A DNA stretch of 64,000 bases. Origin: Erythroxylum novogranatense. Lineage: Eukaryota; Streptophyta; Magnoliopsida; Malpighiales; Erythroxylaceae. Location of the stretch: NCBI GenBank assembly GCA_029891385.1, contig CM057231.1, forward strand, positions 18,448,300 to 18,512,299, written 5' to 3'. Positions 12,531 through 27,500 of the stretch are shown piece after piece. Each line of letters starts with the position of its first letter. The stretch's first letter is position 1. The notes below the pieces were generated by a model. It saw only the letters and a list, made by a program, of their open reading frames with translations, searched no databases and had not been told where the DNA came from. The translations under genes and the position numbers were made by a program.

Positions 12531-15500
12531 TGTTGGGACCCGATCCGGAGACCGGCACCCCAACCGAAAAACGGGAGACGGAACGAATCACAAAGAGGCG
12601 GAACGAATAAACGATTGATCACAAAGCGAAACAAATCATTAACGAATCGAAAGCCACCAACTTGGAAGCAAAGCATACAAACAAAGTCAAATCGAATTGG
12701 CTTAGAGACAAACCAAACAAACGATCACGAATCAAAAATCGAATCGAAGCATTCGAACTGAAATACAAGTACCGACATCCGTGAACAAAATCTTAGAAAT
12801 CACTATCGCGTTGGAAACCTTAAGACATTCTAAATCTGGTATAAATTTTTTTCTTTTTCTTTTCTTTCTTTCTTATTCCTTTCCTTTTCATTTCTTTCAT
12901 AACCAAACTCAATCCAAAATACATTCACATACAATCGCACTATCCATGTGCAATACCATAACTCAATAGCCTTATCCAAATCTCAAACCACAATACCTTA
13001 TCATACTCATAATCATATACACATCCCATACATAACTTAAAGCAATGCATAATTCCAGAAATCCATACACCTTATACTCACTATATACACAATTTCATAA
13101 ATCACAGCTTTATACAAATCATAGTGGCATTTTCAAGCCTTATACATTACCCATAACCCTAAACCAAAGTACACAATACACAACAATTCTAGACTTCTCA
13201 ACAACCATTTAACTTACCAATAATACATTATAAACACATGCAAATAGAAATCTTCATTTTCTTTCACCCGATCTTCTTCTCATCACCTGTGCATGGGAAT
13301 GAAGGGGGGGTGAGTTTATAGCTCGTGGGTAATAGTTTATAATAAATATATAAGAAAAATCCTTGAAATTCTTTTTCTTTTCTGGTCTTAGAAAACATTT
13401 CTTTGAAATCCGTAAGGCACATTTTCAAAAGCTTCTTTTCCTTGCTGTAGCTGAAATCTCCATTTGCAAAACATATGATTTTTAGGCTTTCAGCCATAAA
13501 CCTATAAGTTTATAAAACATGAATGCATCAACTTGACAATTCATAGATGCAATGACAATCACATAAGCAATGCACAACAACACATGGCTCGAGAGTTCCG
13601 TAAACACAACAGATAAACCGAAGTTTATACCGTAAACTATCCGAGTCTGATTTCTCAAGGATCTCGTTGTCTCAAGCGGGCAGCCGGGAGAAGGCTATAA
13701 TTTTCCATACGTCGACGTGCATGTGACTATCCATCCGTAACTCTCTCGCCCACACAAAAGCATATAAGCAATGCTCAAGATCATTTATCAAAATGATATG
13801 CTTCCATTTTCTTTTCTTCTTTCCATTCAAATCACAATTCCATGGCACACTCCAATGGCATAACATTATCACATCAATAAACATATTCAATCTCAATTCA
13901 ACAATGTAATCACGTATGGATCAACATCAGAAGAATGAATGCAAGTGATTTCTTTAAGACATAAATCAACGTATGCAGGTTCATAAAGCACATTATTCAA
14001 TTTTATTTTATTATTATATTATTATTATTTTATAATCTTGTATTTTCTTAAAAACATTCCGAAAATATTTTCATAACTTATCAAATTCGTCGAAAATAAC
14101 GAATTTAACAATTTATGAAATTTCTTAAATCCAAATCACGGAAATAAATTTCAAAATCTTTCTTCATTTCTCAATTCGTTTTAAAACTCGTAACCCTTTT
14201 CCAAAAATATTCGGGAACAATAAAATTTAATACTTTCTCAATTTTTCAATCAATCTCCCAAATCATTTGAAGACAAGAAATTGGGCATTTGTGTCATTTT
14301 TCGAAAATTCAGAAATTTTCTTAATTTATCAAACATTTAAAACTTGTATAAATTCTTAAAACAGTTTCTAAAACCATTTCAAACACCTTTTGAAAATCTT
14401 ACTTTTCAACATTTAAATAAACCTTATTTTCTAAACAATTTCAAATGCATTTCGGAAATCACACTTTGTCAAACATTTTTATAAACAAGTTTGGAAATCG
14501 TAACATTTTCAAACACTTTTATAAACAATGTCGGAAATCATAATTTTTCAAATACTTTTTTTTTATATAAACATTAGACATTCGGAAATCGAAATCTTCC
14601 AACCACTTTTATAAACAACATTTTCTAACTAATTTCGAAAGTATTCGGAAATCATAAATTTTCAAACATTTACATAAACCATTTTCTACACAATTTCAAA
14701 GCATTTTTAAGAATCAAAACTTTCAAATATTTCCATAAACAATATTTTCTATACATTTCCGAATTTATGCGGAAATCACAAGTTTTCAAACTTTTACATA
14801 AAACCATATTTTATAAAAGCTCTTAAAACTAATCGGAAATCATAATTTTTCAAGCCTTTATCATATTCAAGCTCAATATCATTTATTGAATGCTCTTTCT
14901 TTCGAATATACGAAATGCCATGGAATCTTTCGAGGCATAACACAAATGTATTTTGCAATTCATCAAAAGCTCATGTATGGAATCAATGATGATTTTTCAA
15001 ATCATTCACACAATGATGCAACACTTATGATGCAATTGAAATAAGGAAATCCCTTTATTTAAAGAAAGCAGTAGTGGCTTATAAATTCTATTATAAACAG
15101 GTACCCACCTCGATTCGATGCTAGAAAGTTGTTCCTAGCCCCAATTTGCCCATTGGTTCCTTCTTTCTTCCAATTTAACTTCACCTAAAGCAATTTCACC
15201 CAAATTCAAGATCATAAATAACTTAATCCACAAATTGAACTTAGAAAATATAAATCCCTCATATATTCAAGCTTTCTAAATTACAAATTTCCAAACGCCC
15301 CAAATTTCAAATTTGGGCATAAACCCTAATTCTCAAAATCCCAAATTAAACCCATCATACTTAGCAATCATCAAAATTGACTTCATACTCCACAAACCCA
15401 TACCATTTTCCATATTTCTAAACCATAAATCGAAGAAAAGCTCAAAGCTCAACTTTTCTCTTACCTCAAACTTTTCACCATTTTCGAATTTATTAGGCTT

Positions 15501-15859
15501 GGAAGAAAGCTCTCTTCTCCTCCCATCTTTTTCCTTCATGAATCAACAAAAAACTGAGCTTGAACCCCCAAAAATCTGAAATCTTAAGCTCTCCCTTCTT
15601 TTTTCTCCGAAGTTTGCTCTCCTTTCTCTCTTCTCTCTTATTTTTTTAAGTCTTTCATTTCTGTGCTTCCTTATGCCTTATACGACAACCACTGTCTTTT
15701 ATATTGCCATGTCATTTAATAAATGGGGAATGACCCATATGCCCTCCATTTAAGCCTATAAACTTAACCCCTTTAAGTAAACTTCCAAAATTACCCCTGC
15801 CTTTTTGCCTTAAAAACTTTAGAGAAATGTCCCTCTATGTCTTACGAATCCATCGCTTC

Positions 15860-16390
15860 AAGAATCATATCGATCGGAGCTCTATAGCTCAAGATATCTT
15901 AAAAATACTAAAGTCCGTTTTTCAGACTCGAGGCTGAACATTACACCTGACTTCCGACCCATATTTGAAAGGCTTAGATGCTCCATTGTCGATCGGTTCC
16001 TTCATAACATTTGTAGCCCCATCTCTCTAGTTTAATTCTAAAAAAGAATCAGTTCAATCCGAGCTCTAGCGATCGATATATCTCCAAAATACTGAACACT
16101 ATTCAGCCATTACAACACCGAGACTGAGCACTACCTCGAACGTCCAACCCGTATTTGAAAGTATTAGAGGCTACCTTATAGCTCGACTCCTTCATAACAT
16201 TTGTAGCCCCATGTCTCTATTTTAATTTCCAAAAAGAATCAACTCAATCAGAGCTCTATAGCTCAAGATATATCCAAAATACCGAAGTCAGTTCAGCCAT
16301 TACAAAACTGAGACTGAACTCTACACTTAACTTCCGACCCAAATTTGGAAGTCTTAGAGGCTCAATAGTCGATCGGATCCACAATAACAT
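15860..16390. repeat. Internal ~190-bp tandem repeats, LTR 1 (shortened array)
   Basis: The phrases GAGCTCTATAGCTCAAGATAT or AGCTCTAGCGATCGATATAT recur at a spacing near 185-192 bp, each followed by AAAATAC and a CCGACCC...GGCT segment. LTR 1 keeps fewer than three units, whereas LTR 2 and LTR 3 keep five. Confidence 0.8.
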
Positions 16391-16399
16391 TTATAGAGA

Positions 16400-16439
16400 G
16401 GTCGGTCGGCTGAAATTCTACCCCGCGGGCCGATCGACC
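16400..16439. other. Conserved stem-loop in LTR 1
   Basis: GGTCGGTCGGC pairs with GCCGATCGACC across an 18-base loop, with one non-Watson-Crick (T-G/C-A type) position. The same element is present in the other two LTRs, with a perfect 11-bp stem in LTR 3. Confidence 0.7.
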
Positions 16440-17675
16440 AATCGCCGAAGGGTCGCATATACTGTGTAGCATTCATCTCAGCCGAGCGGTCGCCCGTTGC
16501 TAAGCGATCGACCACGCAATCCGACCTCTAAACTTCAAACTTTCATATCTTTTGACTCCGAGCTCCAAATGACACGCGGTTTGTTTCGTTTGAAAGCTAA
16601 GAGACAGCTCTACCATTTTCAAGAAGGACTCAAAGGCAAGTTCGGACACTAAGGGAATCAAAAGTTTGCTACAATGTGACCGATCGATAAACTCCTCAAC
16701 AGTACCAAAACTTGTAAACATCATAACTTTAGATCCAGAACTCCAAATTTGACAAACTTAGTGTCTATGGAAAGGTAAAAGAACCCTCTACAACTTTTGT
16801 GAAGGCCTTAAGAATCAGATCGACCTCTAAATGGGTGAAAAACTCCACACAAAGCTGACTGGTCTATCAGCTTCAGACTAACCAACATCAGAACTTCTAA
16901 AAATCATAACTTTATACTCCCTTGTCCAATATTTTCGTGCTTTATATCAATAGAAAGATAAAAACAAGCTCTACAATGTTCATGAAGAACTCCAAAACAA
17001 CTTCAACCTCTATCTAAGTTAATTTTTCAATCGAAGTTTCTGCCCGATATCCATCACCTACTGTGATATCCAAATTTCACATTATCATATCTTTCAACCT
17101 CCACAACCAAAAATCACATATCATACATCATTTTAAAGCTATTCAAATTCTCTATAACTTTCACGTAACTATTTACTCTAATTCAAACCACATCAGTATG
17201 GAAATCGTCTCAAAACACAACATATACCATCCTACACTTAGAGCATTTTTCAAAACCAAAGCAAAATACACTTAACTTTCAAAGATCATAACTTTCAATC
17301 CCGATATCGAAAAATAACATACTTTATGGCTACGAAAAGCTCTCAACATAAGCTACAATTTCATGAAGATCATTTCCTCAAATTTTGCCTAAACCAAAAG
17401 TCAACTTTTTTCTCCAAAAAGTCAAACTTTCTAATTTTCTTCAAAATATAACACTTTCACTAATTATTTCTTACTTTCAACTTCCATTTCAATCATCTCA
17501 TCCACCTAAACTTTCATAACCAAGACTAATCTTCAAAGTCATCAAAACTAATAAATTCCTTTTCTCATCAATTTCCTTAAGGCGTAAAAACTTCTATAAC
17601 ATAATTTATATTCGAAAACACTCATTGAATTCATTTCATATCTCTAATTTGCCACTTAAGGATCGGGGTCCAACA

Positions 17676-18341
17676 ATTCTCCCCCTCTTAAAAGAATTTC
17701 GTTCACGAAATTCCTAATAAAACATTATCAAGTATCACAATCTCTTAACTAATTTCTCTCCAATAGATCATAATCAAAAACTTTTCTTATTTAATTTCCT
17801 TCTTATTGAGATATCCTTCACTTCTTGTATCTAATACCACCAATTCCATGTCAATATTACTATACCCACAAATCAATGTTCCTTAACATATTTACACAAG
17901 TCAATGGTCCAATTCTTAATAACCTTAATATGAACCAATCATCATTCAAAATCAACCTTTTGAACTTTTATACATATATATCTCTATCATTTATCTCATC
18001 TTTCAAGTATTCTGCTATTGCATCTCCTATATATTCGTAGTCAAATCATCCAAACTCATCATGAATTTCTAATCTTTATTTCCATACACACAATCTTAAA
18101 ATCAATCATACTCTTGATACTTAAATCAAATAGTCACTGTAATTCTTCGAATAATTTATGAACACTTATTCACATCAATATCCCAATCGCACTAATTCAA
18201 TCATACTTCTTGTCATCAAAAGCAAACGATCACTTAACACTTTCTCACAATCTCAATCTTATCCTTACAAACTCTTATCGATTTCTTACTCATACACATA
18301 CGCCCAAGTAAGATCATATTACTGGGCTCTGATACCACAAA
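17676..18341 (-). other. Element B internal region 1 (666 bp, non-coding)
   Basis: The region runs from the PPT (17676-17694, minus strand CTTTTAAGAGGGGGAGAAT) to the PBS (18324-18337, minus strand TGGTATCAGAGCCC, complementary to the 3' end of initiator tRNA-Met). Between them there is AT-rich sequence without any recognisable gag or pol. The only trace of coding ancestry is the minus-strand GAATTTCGTGAACGAAATTC next to the PPT, which is the conserved 3' end of chromovirus pol. Confidence 0.88.
18324..18337 (-). other. Primer-binding site (tRNA-iMet), internal region 1
   Basis: The minus strand reads TGGTATCAGAGCCC four bases inside the end of LTR 2, the standard plant tRNA-iMet primer site. 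Confidence 0.88.
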
Positions 18342-21300
18342 TGTTGGGACCCGATCCGGAGACCGGCGCCCCAACCGGAAAATGGGAGATGGAACGAATC
18401 ACAAAGAGGCGGAACGAATAAACGATTGACCACAAAGCGAAACAAATCATTAACGAATCGAAAGCCAACTTGGAAGCGAAGCATACAAACAAAGTCAAAT
18501 CGAATTGGCTTGGAGACAAACCAAACAAACGATCACGAATCACAAATCGAATCGAAGCATTCGAACTGAAATACAAGTACCGACATCCGTGAACAAAATC
18601 TTAGAAATCACTGTCGTGTTGGAAACCTTAAGACATTCTAAATCCGGTATAAGTTTTTTTCTTTTTCTTTTCTTTCTTTCTTATTCCTTTCCTTTTCATT
18701 TCTTTCATAACCAAACTCAATCCAAAATACATTCACATACAATCGCACTATCCATGTGCAATACCATAACTCAATAGCCTTATCCAAATCTCAAACCACA
18801 ATACCTTATCATAATCATAATCATATACACATCCCATACATAACTTAAAGCAATGCATAATTCCAGAAATCCATACACCTTATACTCACTATATACACAA
18901 TTTCATAAATCACAGCTTTATACAAATCATAGTGGCATTTTCAAGCCTTATACATTACCCATAACCCTAAACCAAAGTACACAATACATAAAAATTCTAG
19001 ACTTCTCAGCAACCATTTAACTTACCAATAATACATTATAAACATATGCAAATAGAAATCTTCATTTTCTTTCACCCGATCTTCTTCTCATCACCTGTGC
19101 ATGGGAATGAAGGGGGGGTGAGCTTATAGCTCGTGGGTAATAGTTTATAACAAATATATAAGTAAAATCCTTGAAATTCATTTTCTTTTCTGGTCTTAGA
19201 AAACATTTCTTTGAAATCCATAAAGCACATTTTCAAAAGCTTCTTTTCCTTGCTGTAGCTGAAATCTCCATTTGCAAAACATATGATTTTTAGGCTTTCA
19301 GTCATAAACCTATAAGTTTATAAAACATGAATGTATCAACTTGACAATTCATAGATGCAATGGCAATCACATAAGCAATGCACAACAACACATGGCTCGA
19401 GAGTTCCGTAAACACAACGGATAAACCGAAATTTTTACCGTAAACTATTCGAGTCCGATTTCTCAAGGATCTTATTGCCTCAAGCGGGTAGCCGGGAGAA
19501 GGCTATAATTTTCCATACGTCGACGTGCATGTGACTATCTATCCGTAACTCTCTCGCCCACACAAAAGCATATAAGCAATGCTCAAGATCATTTATCAAA
19601 ATGATATGCTTCCATTTTCTTTTCTTCTTTCCATTCAAATCACAATTCCATGGCACACTCCAATGGCATAACATTATCACATCAATAAACATATTCAATC
19701 TCAATTCAACAATGTAATCACGTATGGATCAACATCAGAAGAATGAATGCAAGTGATTTCTTTAAGACATAAATCAACGTATGCAGGTTCATAAAGCACA
19801 TTATTCAATTTTATTTTATTTTATTATTATTTTTATTTTATAATCTTGTATTTTCTTAAAAACATTCCGAAAACATTTTCATAACTTATCAAATTAAATG
19901 AAAATAACGAATTTAACAATTTACTGAAATTTCTTAAATCCAAATCACGAAATAAATTTCAAAATCTTTCTTCATTTCTCAATTCATTTTAAAACTCGTA
20001 ACCCTTTTCCAAAATATTCAGAACAATAAAATTCAATACTTTCTCAATTTTTCAATCAATCTCCCAAATCATTTGAAGACAAGAAATTGGGCATTTGTGT
20101 CATTTTGAAACTTGAAATTTTCTTAATTTATCAAACATTTAAAACTTGTATAAATTCTTAAAACAGTTTCTAAAACCATTTCAAACACCTTTCAAAATCG
20201 TACTTTTCAACATTTAAATAAACCTTATTTTCTAAACAATTTCAAATGCATTTCGGAAATCACACTTTGTCAAACATTTTATAAACAAGTTTGGAAATCG
20301 TAACCTTTTCAAACACTTTTATAAACAATGTCGAAATCATAATTTTCAAATACTTTTTTATATAAACATTAGACATTCGAAATCGAAATCTTCCAACCAC
20401 TTTTATAAACAACATTTTCTAACTAATTTGAAAGTATTCGAAATAATAAATTTTCAAACATTTGCATAAACCATTTTTATACAATTTCAAAGCATTTTAA
20501 GAATAAAACTTTCAAATATTTCCATAAACAATATTTTCTATACATTTCGAATTTATGCGGAAATCACAAGTTTTCAAACTTTTACATAAAACTATATTTT
20601 ATAAAAGCTCTTAAAACTAATCGAAAATCATAATTTTTCAAACCTTTATCATATTCAAGCTCAATATCATTTATTGAATGCTCTTTCTTTTGAATATACG
20701 AAATGCCATGGAATCTTTCGAGGCATAACACAAATGTATTTTGCAATTCATCAAAAGCTCATGTATGGAATCAATGATGATTTTTCAAATCATTCACACA
20801 ATGATGCAATACTTATGATGCAATTGAAATCAGAAAATCCCTTTATTTAAAGAAAGCAGTAGTGGCTTATAAATTCTATTATAAACAGGTACCCACCTTG
20901 ATTCGATGCTAGAAAGTTGTTCCTAGCCCCAATTTGTCCATTGGTTCCTTCTTTCTTCCAATTTAGCTTCACTTAAAGCAATTTCACCCAAATTCAACAC
21001 CATAAATAACTTAATCCTCAAATTGAACTTAGAAAATATAAATCCCTCATATATTCAAGCTTTCTAAATTACAAATTTTCAAACGCCCCAAATTCCAAAT
21101 TTGGGCATAAACCCTAATTCTCAAAATCCCAAATTAAACCCATCATACTTAGCAATCATCAAAATTGACTTCATACTCCAAACCCATACCATTTTCCATA
21201 TTTCTAAACCATAAATCAAGAAAAGCTCAAAGCTCAACTTTTCTCTCACCTCAAACTTTTCACCATTTTCGGATTTATTAGGCTTGGAAGGAAGCTCTCT

Positions 21301-21639
21301 CCTCGCCATCTTTTCCTTCATGAATCAACAAAAATCGAGCTTGAACCCCAAAAAGTCAAATCCTAAGCTCTCCTTCTTTTTCTCCAAGTTTGCTCTCCTT
21401 CTCTCTTCTCTCTTATTTTTTTAAGTCTTTCATTTCTGTGCTTCCTTATGCCTTATACGACAGCCACTGTCTTTTATATTGCCATGTCATTTAATAAATG
21501 CGGAATGACCCATATGCCCCTCCATTTAAGCCTATAAACTTAACCCCCTTAAGTAAACTTCCAAAATTACCCCTTCCTTTTTGCCTTAAAAACTTTAGAG
21601 AAATGTCCCTCTATGTCTTACGAATCCATCGCTTCAAGA

Positions 21640-22470
21640 ATCATATCGATAGGAGCTCTATAGCTCAAGATATCTCAAAAATACTAAAGTCTGTTCTTCA
21701 GACTCGAGGCTGAACATTACACCTGACTTTCGACCCATATTTGAAAGGCTTAGATGCTCCATTGTCGATCGGTTCCTTCATAACATTTGTAGCCCCATCT
21801 CTCTAGTTTAATTCTCAAAAAGAATCAGCTCAATCCGAGCTCTAGCGATCGATATATCTCCAAAATACTGAACACTATTCAGCCATTACAACATCGAGAC
21901 TGAGCACTACCTCGAATGTCCGACCCGTATTTGAAAGTCTTAGAGGCTACCTTATAGCTCGGATCCTTCATAACATTTGTAGCCCCATATCTCTATTTTA
22001 ATTTCCAAAAATAATCAACTCAATCAGCGCTCTATAGCTCAAGATATATCCAAAATACCAAAATCGGTTCAGCTATTACAAAACTGAGACTAAACTCTAC
22101 ACTTAACTTCCGACCCGAATTTGGAAGTCTTAGAGGCTCAATAGTCGATCGGATCCTCAATAACATTTATAGATATATGTATCTAGTTTAATTTACAAAA
22201 AGAATCAGATCGATCGGAGCTCTAGCGACCGATATAACTCCAAAATACTGAACACTGCTCATACCATTACAAAGCTGAGACTGAACTCTATACCTCACTT
22301 CCGACCCGTATTTGAAAGTCTTAGAGGCTACATTGTCGATCGGATCCTTCATAACATTTATATCCCCATGTCTCTAGTTTAATTAAAAACAAGAATGAAC
22401 TCAATCCGAGCTCTAGAGATCGAGATATATCAAAAATACTAAACACTATTCAAACTTTTTTCACTGATCA
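21640..22470. repeat. Internal ~190-bp tandem repeats, LTR 2 (five units)
   Basis: Unit landmarks AGCTCTATAGCTC or AGCTCTAGNGA fall at about 21655, 21838, 22027, 22219 and 22409, giving periods of 183-192 bp. Each unit also contains CATAACATTTGTAGCCCCAT or a variant. Units differ from each other much more than the same unit differs between LTRs, so the array is older than the three-LTR arrangement. Confidence 0.82.
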
Positions 22471-22623
22471 GCTCACTTTGTTTCAATGCACCTTTTTTAA
22501 TTTAATTCCAAAACTGATCAATCTAGTATGAAAAGATAGAAAAATATCTTAGGAATGCAACGCTTCAAAAATCAGGTCGATCGGATGTCGGACACAGAAG
22601 TTATAGCCAAAACAAGGAAGAGA

Positions 22624-22663
22624 GGTCGGTCGGCTGAAATTCTACCCCGTGGGCCGATCGACC
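22624..22663. other. Conserved stem-loop in LTR 2
   Basis: GGTCGGTCGGC and GCCGATCGACC flank an 18-base loop, as in LTR 1. Confidence 0.7.
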
Positions 22664-23897
22664 AATCGCCGAAGCGGGAAGCTTCATGTGTGGGCGCTGG
22701 CGCTGCCGAGCGATCGCCATTTAGAGCGATCGACCACGCAATTCGACCTCTAAAATTCAAACTTTCATATTTTTTGACTCCGAGCTCCAAATGACACGCG
22801 GTTTGTTTCGTTGGAAAGCTAAGAGACAGCTCTACCATTTTCAAGAAGGACTCAAAGGCAAGCTCGGACACTAAAGGAATCAAAAGTTTGCTACAAGGTG
22901 ACCGATCGATAAACTCCTCAACAGTACCAAAACTTGTAAACATCATAACTTTATATCTAGAACTCCAAATTTGACAAACTTGGTGTCCATGGAAAGGTAA
23001 AAGAACCCTCTAAAACTTTTATGAAGGCCTTAAGAATCAGATCGACCTCTAAATGGGTCAAAAACTCCACACGAAACTGACTGGTCGATCAGCTTCACAC
23101 TAACCAACATCAGAACTTCTAAAAATCATAACTTTATACTCCCTTGTCCAATATTTTCGTGCTTTATATCAATAGAAAGATAAAAACAAGCTCTACAATG
23201 TTCATGAAGAACTCCAAAACAATTTCAACCTCTATCTAAGTTAATTTTTCAATCGAAGTTTCTGCCCTGATATCCATCACCTACGCAATATCCAAATTTC
23301 ACATTATCATATCTTTCAACCTCCACAACCAAAAATCACATATCATACATCATTTTAAAGCTATTCAAATTCTCTATAACTTTCACGTAACTATTTACTC
23401 TAATTCAAACCACATCAGTACGGAAATCACCTCAAAACACAACATATACCATCCTACACTTAGAGCATTTTCCAAAACCAAAGTAAAATACACTTAACTT
23501 TCAAAGATCATAACTTTCAATCCCGATATCGAAAAATAACATACTTTATGGCTACGAAAAGCTCTCAACATAAGCTACAATTTCATGAAGATCATTTCCT
23601 CAAATTTTGCCTAAACCAAAAGTCAACTTTTTTCTCCAAAAAGTCAAACTTTCTAATTTTCTTCAAAATATAACACTTTCACTAATTATTTCTTACTTTC
23701 AACTTCCATTTCAATCATCTCATCCACCTAAACTTTCATAACCAAGACTAATCTTCAAAGTCATCAAAACTAATAAATTCCTTTTCTCATCAATTTCCTT
23801 AAGGCGTAAAAACTTCTATAACATAATTCATATTCGAAAACACTCATTGAATTCATTTCATATCTCTAATTTGCCACTTAAGGATCAGGGTCCAACA

Positions 23898-24561
23898 ATT
23901 CTCCCCTTCTTAAAAGAATTTCGTCCACGAAATTCCTACTAAAACATTATCAAGTATCACAATCTCTTAACTAATTTCTCTCCAATAGATCATAATCAAA
24001 AACTTTTCTTATTTAATTTCCTTCTTATTGAGATATCCTTCACTTCAGATCTAATACCACCAATTCCATGTCAACATTACTATACCCACAAATCAATGTT
24101 CCTTAACATATTTACACAAGTCAATGGTCCAATTCTTAATAACCTTAATATGAACCAATCATCATTCAAAATCAACCTTTTGAACTTTTATACATATATA
24201 TCTCTATCATTTATCTCATCTTTCAAGTATTCTGCTATTGCATCTCCTATATATTCGTAGTCAAATCATCCAAACTCATCATGAATTTCTAATCTTTATT
24301 TCCATACACACAATCTTAAAATCAATCATACTCTTGATACTTAAATCAAATAGTCACTGTAATTCCTCGAATAATTTATGAACACTTATTCACATCAATA
24401 TCCCAATCGCACTAATTCAATCATACTTCTTGTCATCAAAAGCAAACAATCACTTAGAACTTTCTCACACACTCAATCTTATCCTTACAAACACTTATCG
24501 ATTTCTTACTTATACACATACGCCCAAGTAAGATCATATTACTGGGCTCTAATACCACAAA
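23898..24561 (-). other. Element B internal region 2 (664 bp, non-coding)
   Basis: This is a near-copy of 17676-18341 with a purine tract at 23898-23916 and a PBS at 24544-24557 (minus strand TGGTATTAGAGCCC, one change from region 1). There is no coding sequence. The near identity of the two internal regions is expected if the array grew by recombination between LTRs of the same element. Confidence 0.88.
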
Positions 24562-27500
24562 TGTTGGGATCCGATCCGGAGACCAGCGCCCCAACCGAAA
24601 AATTGGAGACGGAACGAATCACAAAGAGGCGAAACGAATAAACGATTGACCACAAAGCGAAACAAATCATTAACGAATCGAAAGCCAACTTGGAAGCGAA
24701 GCATACAAACAAAGTCAAATCGAATTGGCTTGGAGACAAACCAAACAAACGATCACGAATCACAAATCGAATCGAAGCATTCGAACTGAAATACAGGTAC
24801 CGACATCCGTGAACAAAATCTTAGAAATCACTGTCGCGTTGGAAACCTTAAGACATTCTAAATCCGGTATAAATTTTTTTCTTTTTCTTTTCTTTCTTTC
24901 TTATTCCTTTCCTTTTCATTTCTTTCATAACCAAACTCAATCCAAAATACATTCACATACAATCGCACTATCCATGTGCAATACCATAACTCAATAGCCT
25001 TATCCAAATCTCAAACCACAATACCTTATCATACTCATAATCATATACACATCCCATACATAACTTAAAGTAATGCATAATTCCAGAAATCCATACACCT
25101 TATACTCACTATATACACAATTTCATAAATCACAGCTTTATACAAATCATAGTGGCATTTTCAAGCCTTATACATTACCCATAACCCTAAACCAAAGTAC
25201 ACAATACACAACAATTCTAGACTTCTCAACAACCATTTAACTTACCAATAATACATTATAAACACATGCAAATAGAAATCTTCATTTTCTTTCACCGATC
25301 TTCTTCTCATCACCGTGCATGGAATGAAGGGGGGTGAGCTTATAGCTCGTGGGTAATAGTTTATAACAAATATATAAGCAAAATCCTTGAAATTCTTTTT
25401 TTTTTCTGGTCTTAGAAAACATTTCTTTGAAATCCGTAAAGCACATTTTCAAAAGGTTCTTTCCTTGCTGTAGCTGAAATCTCCAATTGCAAAACATATG
25501 ATTTTTAGGCTTTCAGCCATAAACCCATAAGTTTATAAAACATGAATGCATCAACTTGACAATTCATAGATGCAATGGCAATCACATAAGCAATGCACAA
25601 CAACACATGACTCGAGAGTTCCGTAAACACAACATATAAACTGAAGTTTATACCGTAAACTATCCGAGTCCGATTTCTAATGGATCTCGTTGCCTCAAGC
25701 GGGCAGCCGGGAGAAGGCTATAATTTTCCTTACGTCGACGTGCACGTGACTATCCATCCGTAACTCTCTCGCCCACACAAAAGCATATAAGCAATGCTCA
25801 AGATCATTTATCAAAATGATATGCTTCCATTTTCTTTTCTTCTTTCCATTCAAATCACAATTCCATGGCACACTCCAATGGAATAACATTATCACATCAA
25901 TAAACATATTCAATCTCAATTCAACAATGTAATCACGAATGGATCAACATCAGAAGAATGAATGCAAGTGATTTCTTTAAGACATAAATCAACGATATCT
26001 GAGTTCATAAAGCACATTATTCAATTTTATTTTATTTTATTTTATTTTATTTTATAAATCTTGTATTTTCTTAAAACATTCGAAAACATTTTCATAACTT
26101 ATCAAATTTGTTTAAAATAACGAATTTAACAATTTACGAAATTTCTTAAATCCAAATCACGAAAATAAATTTCAAAATCTTTCTTCATTTCTCAATTCAT
26201 TTTAAAACTCGTAACCCTTTTCCAAAAATATTTGGGAATAATAAAATTCAATACTTTCTCAATTTTTCAATCAATCTCCCAAATCATTTGAAGACAAGAA
26301 ATTGAGCCTTTGTGTCATTTTTCGAAACTTCAGAAATTTTCTTAATTTATCAAACATTTAAAACTTGTATAAATTCTTAAAACAGTTTCTAAAACCATTT
26401 CAAACACCTTTCGAAAATCGTACTTTTCAACATTTAAATAAACCTTATTTTCTAAACAATTTCAAATGCATTTCGGAAATCACACTTTGTCAAACATTTT
26501 TATAAACAAGTTTGGAAATTGTAACCTTTTCAAACACTTTTATAAACAATGTCGGAAATCATAATTTTTCAAATACTTTTTTTTTTAATATAAGCATTAG
26601 ACATTCGGAAATCAAAATCTTCCAACCACTTTTATAAACAACATTTTCTAACTAATTTCGAAAGTATTCGGAAATCATAAATTTTCAAACATTTGCATAA
26701 ACCATTTTCTAGACAATTTCAAAGCATTTTTAAGAATCAAAACTTTCAAATATTTCCATAAACAATATTTTCTATACATTTCTGAATTTATGCGGAAATC
26801 ACAAGTTTTCAAACTTTTACATAAAACCATATTTTATAAAAGCTCTTAAAACTAATCGAAATCATAATTTTCAAACCTTTATCATATTCAAGCTCAATAT
26901 CATTTATTGAATGCTCTTTCTTTCGAATATACGAAATGCCATGGAATCTTTCGAGGCATAACACAAATGTATTTTGCAATTCATCAAAAGCTCATGTATG
27001 GAATCAATGATGATTTTTCAAATCATTCACACAATGATGCAACACTTATGATGCAATTGAAATCAGAAAATCCCTTTATTTAAAGAAAGCAGTAGTGGCT
27101 TATATATTCTATTATAAACAGGTACCCACCTCGATTCGATGCTAGAAAGTTGTTCCTAGCCCTAATTTGTCCATTGGTTCCTTCTTTCTTCCAATTTAAC
27201 TTCACCTAAAGCAATTTCACCCAAATTCAACATCATAAATAACTTAATCCTCAAATTGAACTTAGAAAATATAAATCCCTCATATATTCAAGCTTTCTAA
27301 ATTACAAATTTCCAAACGCCCCAAATTCCAAATTTGGGCATAAACCGTAATTCTCAAAATCCCAAATTAAACCCATCATACTTAGCAATCATCAAAATTG
27401 ACTTCATACTCCACAAACCCATACCGTTTTTCATATTTCTAAACCATAAATCGAAGAAAAGCTCAAAGCTCAACTTTTCTCTTACCTCAAACTTTTCACC

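Larger units (their letters stand above)
12531..17675 (-). repeat. Element B LTR 1 (5145 bp)
   Basis: This is the left copy of the giant LTR. It is near-identical to LTR 2 and LTR 3 except for a deletion of about 450 bp near 16395 and a short divergent CG-rich stretch at 16440-16505. The deletion joins sequence equivalent to 22172 directly to sequence equivalent to 22620 and removes about two and a half of the 190-bp internal repeats. It contains only short open frames that recur as shadows in all three copies (for example 13264-13497, 13672-13896). A pyrimidine-rich tract lies at 12845-12900. Confidence 0.93.
18342..23897 (-). repeat. Element B LTR 2 (5556 bp)
   Basis: This is the central LTR, which serves both internal regions as shared LTR. 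It keeps the full five-unit 190-bp repeat block at 21640-22470. Over 19860-20640 it lacks single bases relative to LTR 1 and LTR 3 at many CGG/CCG sites (TCGGAAAT becomes TCGAAAT several times). That looks like a local consensus problem rather than evolution. The right end, GGATCAGGGTCCAACA, has one change from the other copies. Confidence 0.93.

Noticed and set aside
12781..25919. Sets of similar short frames repeated three times across element B (for example 13264-13497, 19072-19305, 25282-25497)
   Set aside because: They are shadows shared because the LTRs are copies; frames are not conserved (stops and indels differ) and no domain is visible.
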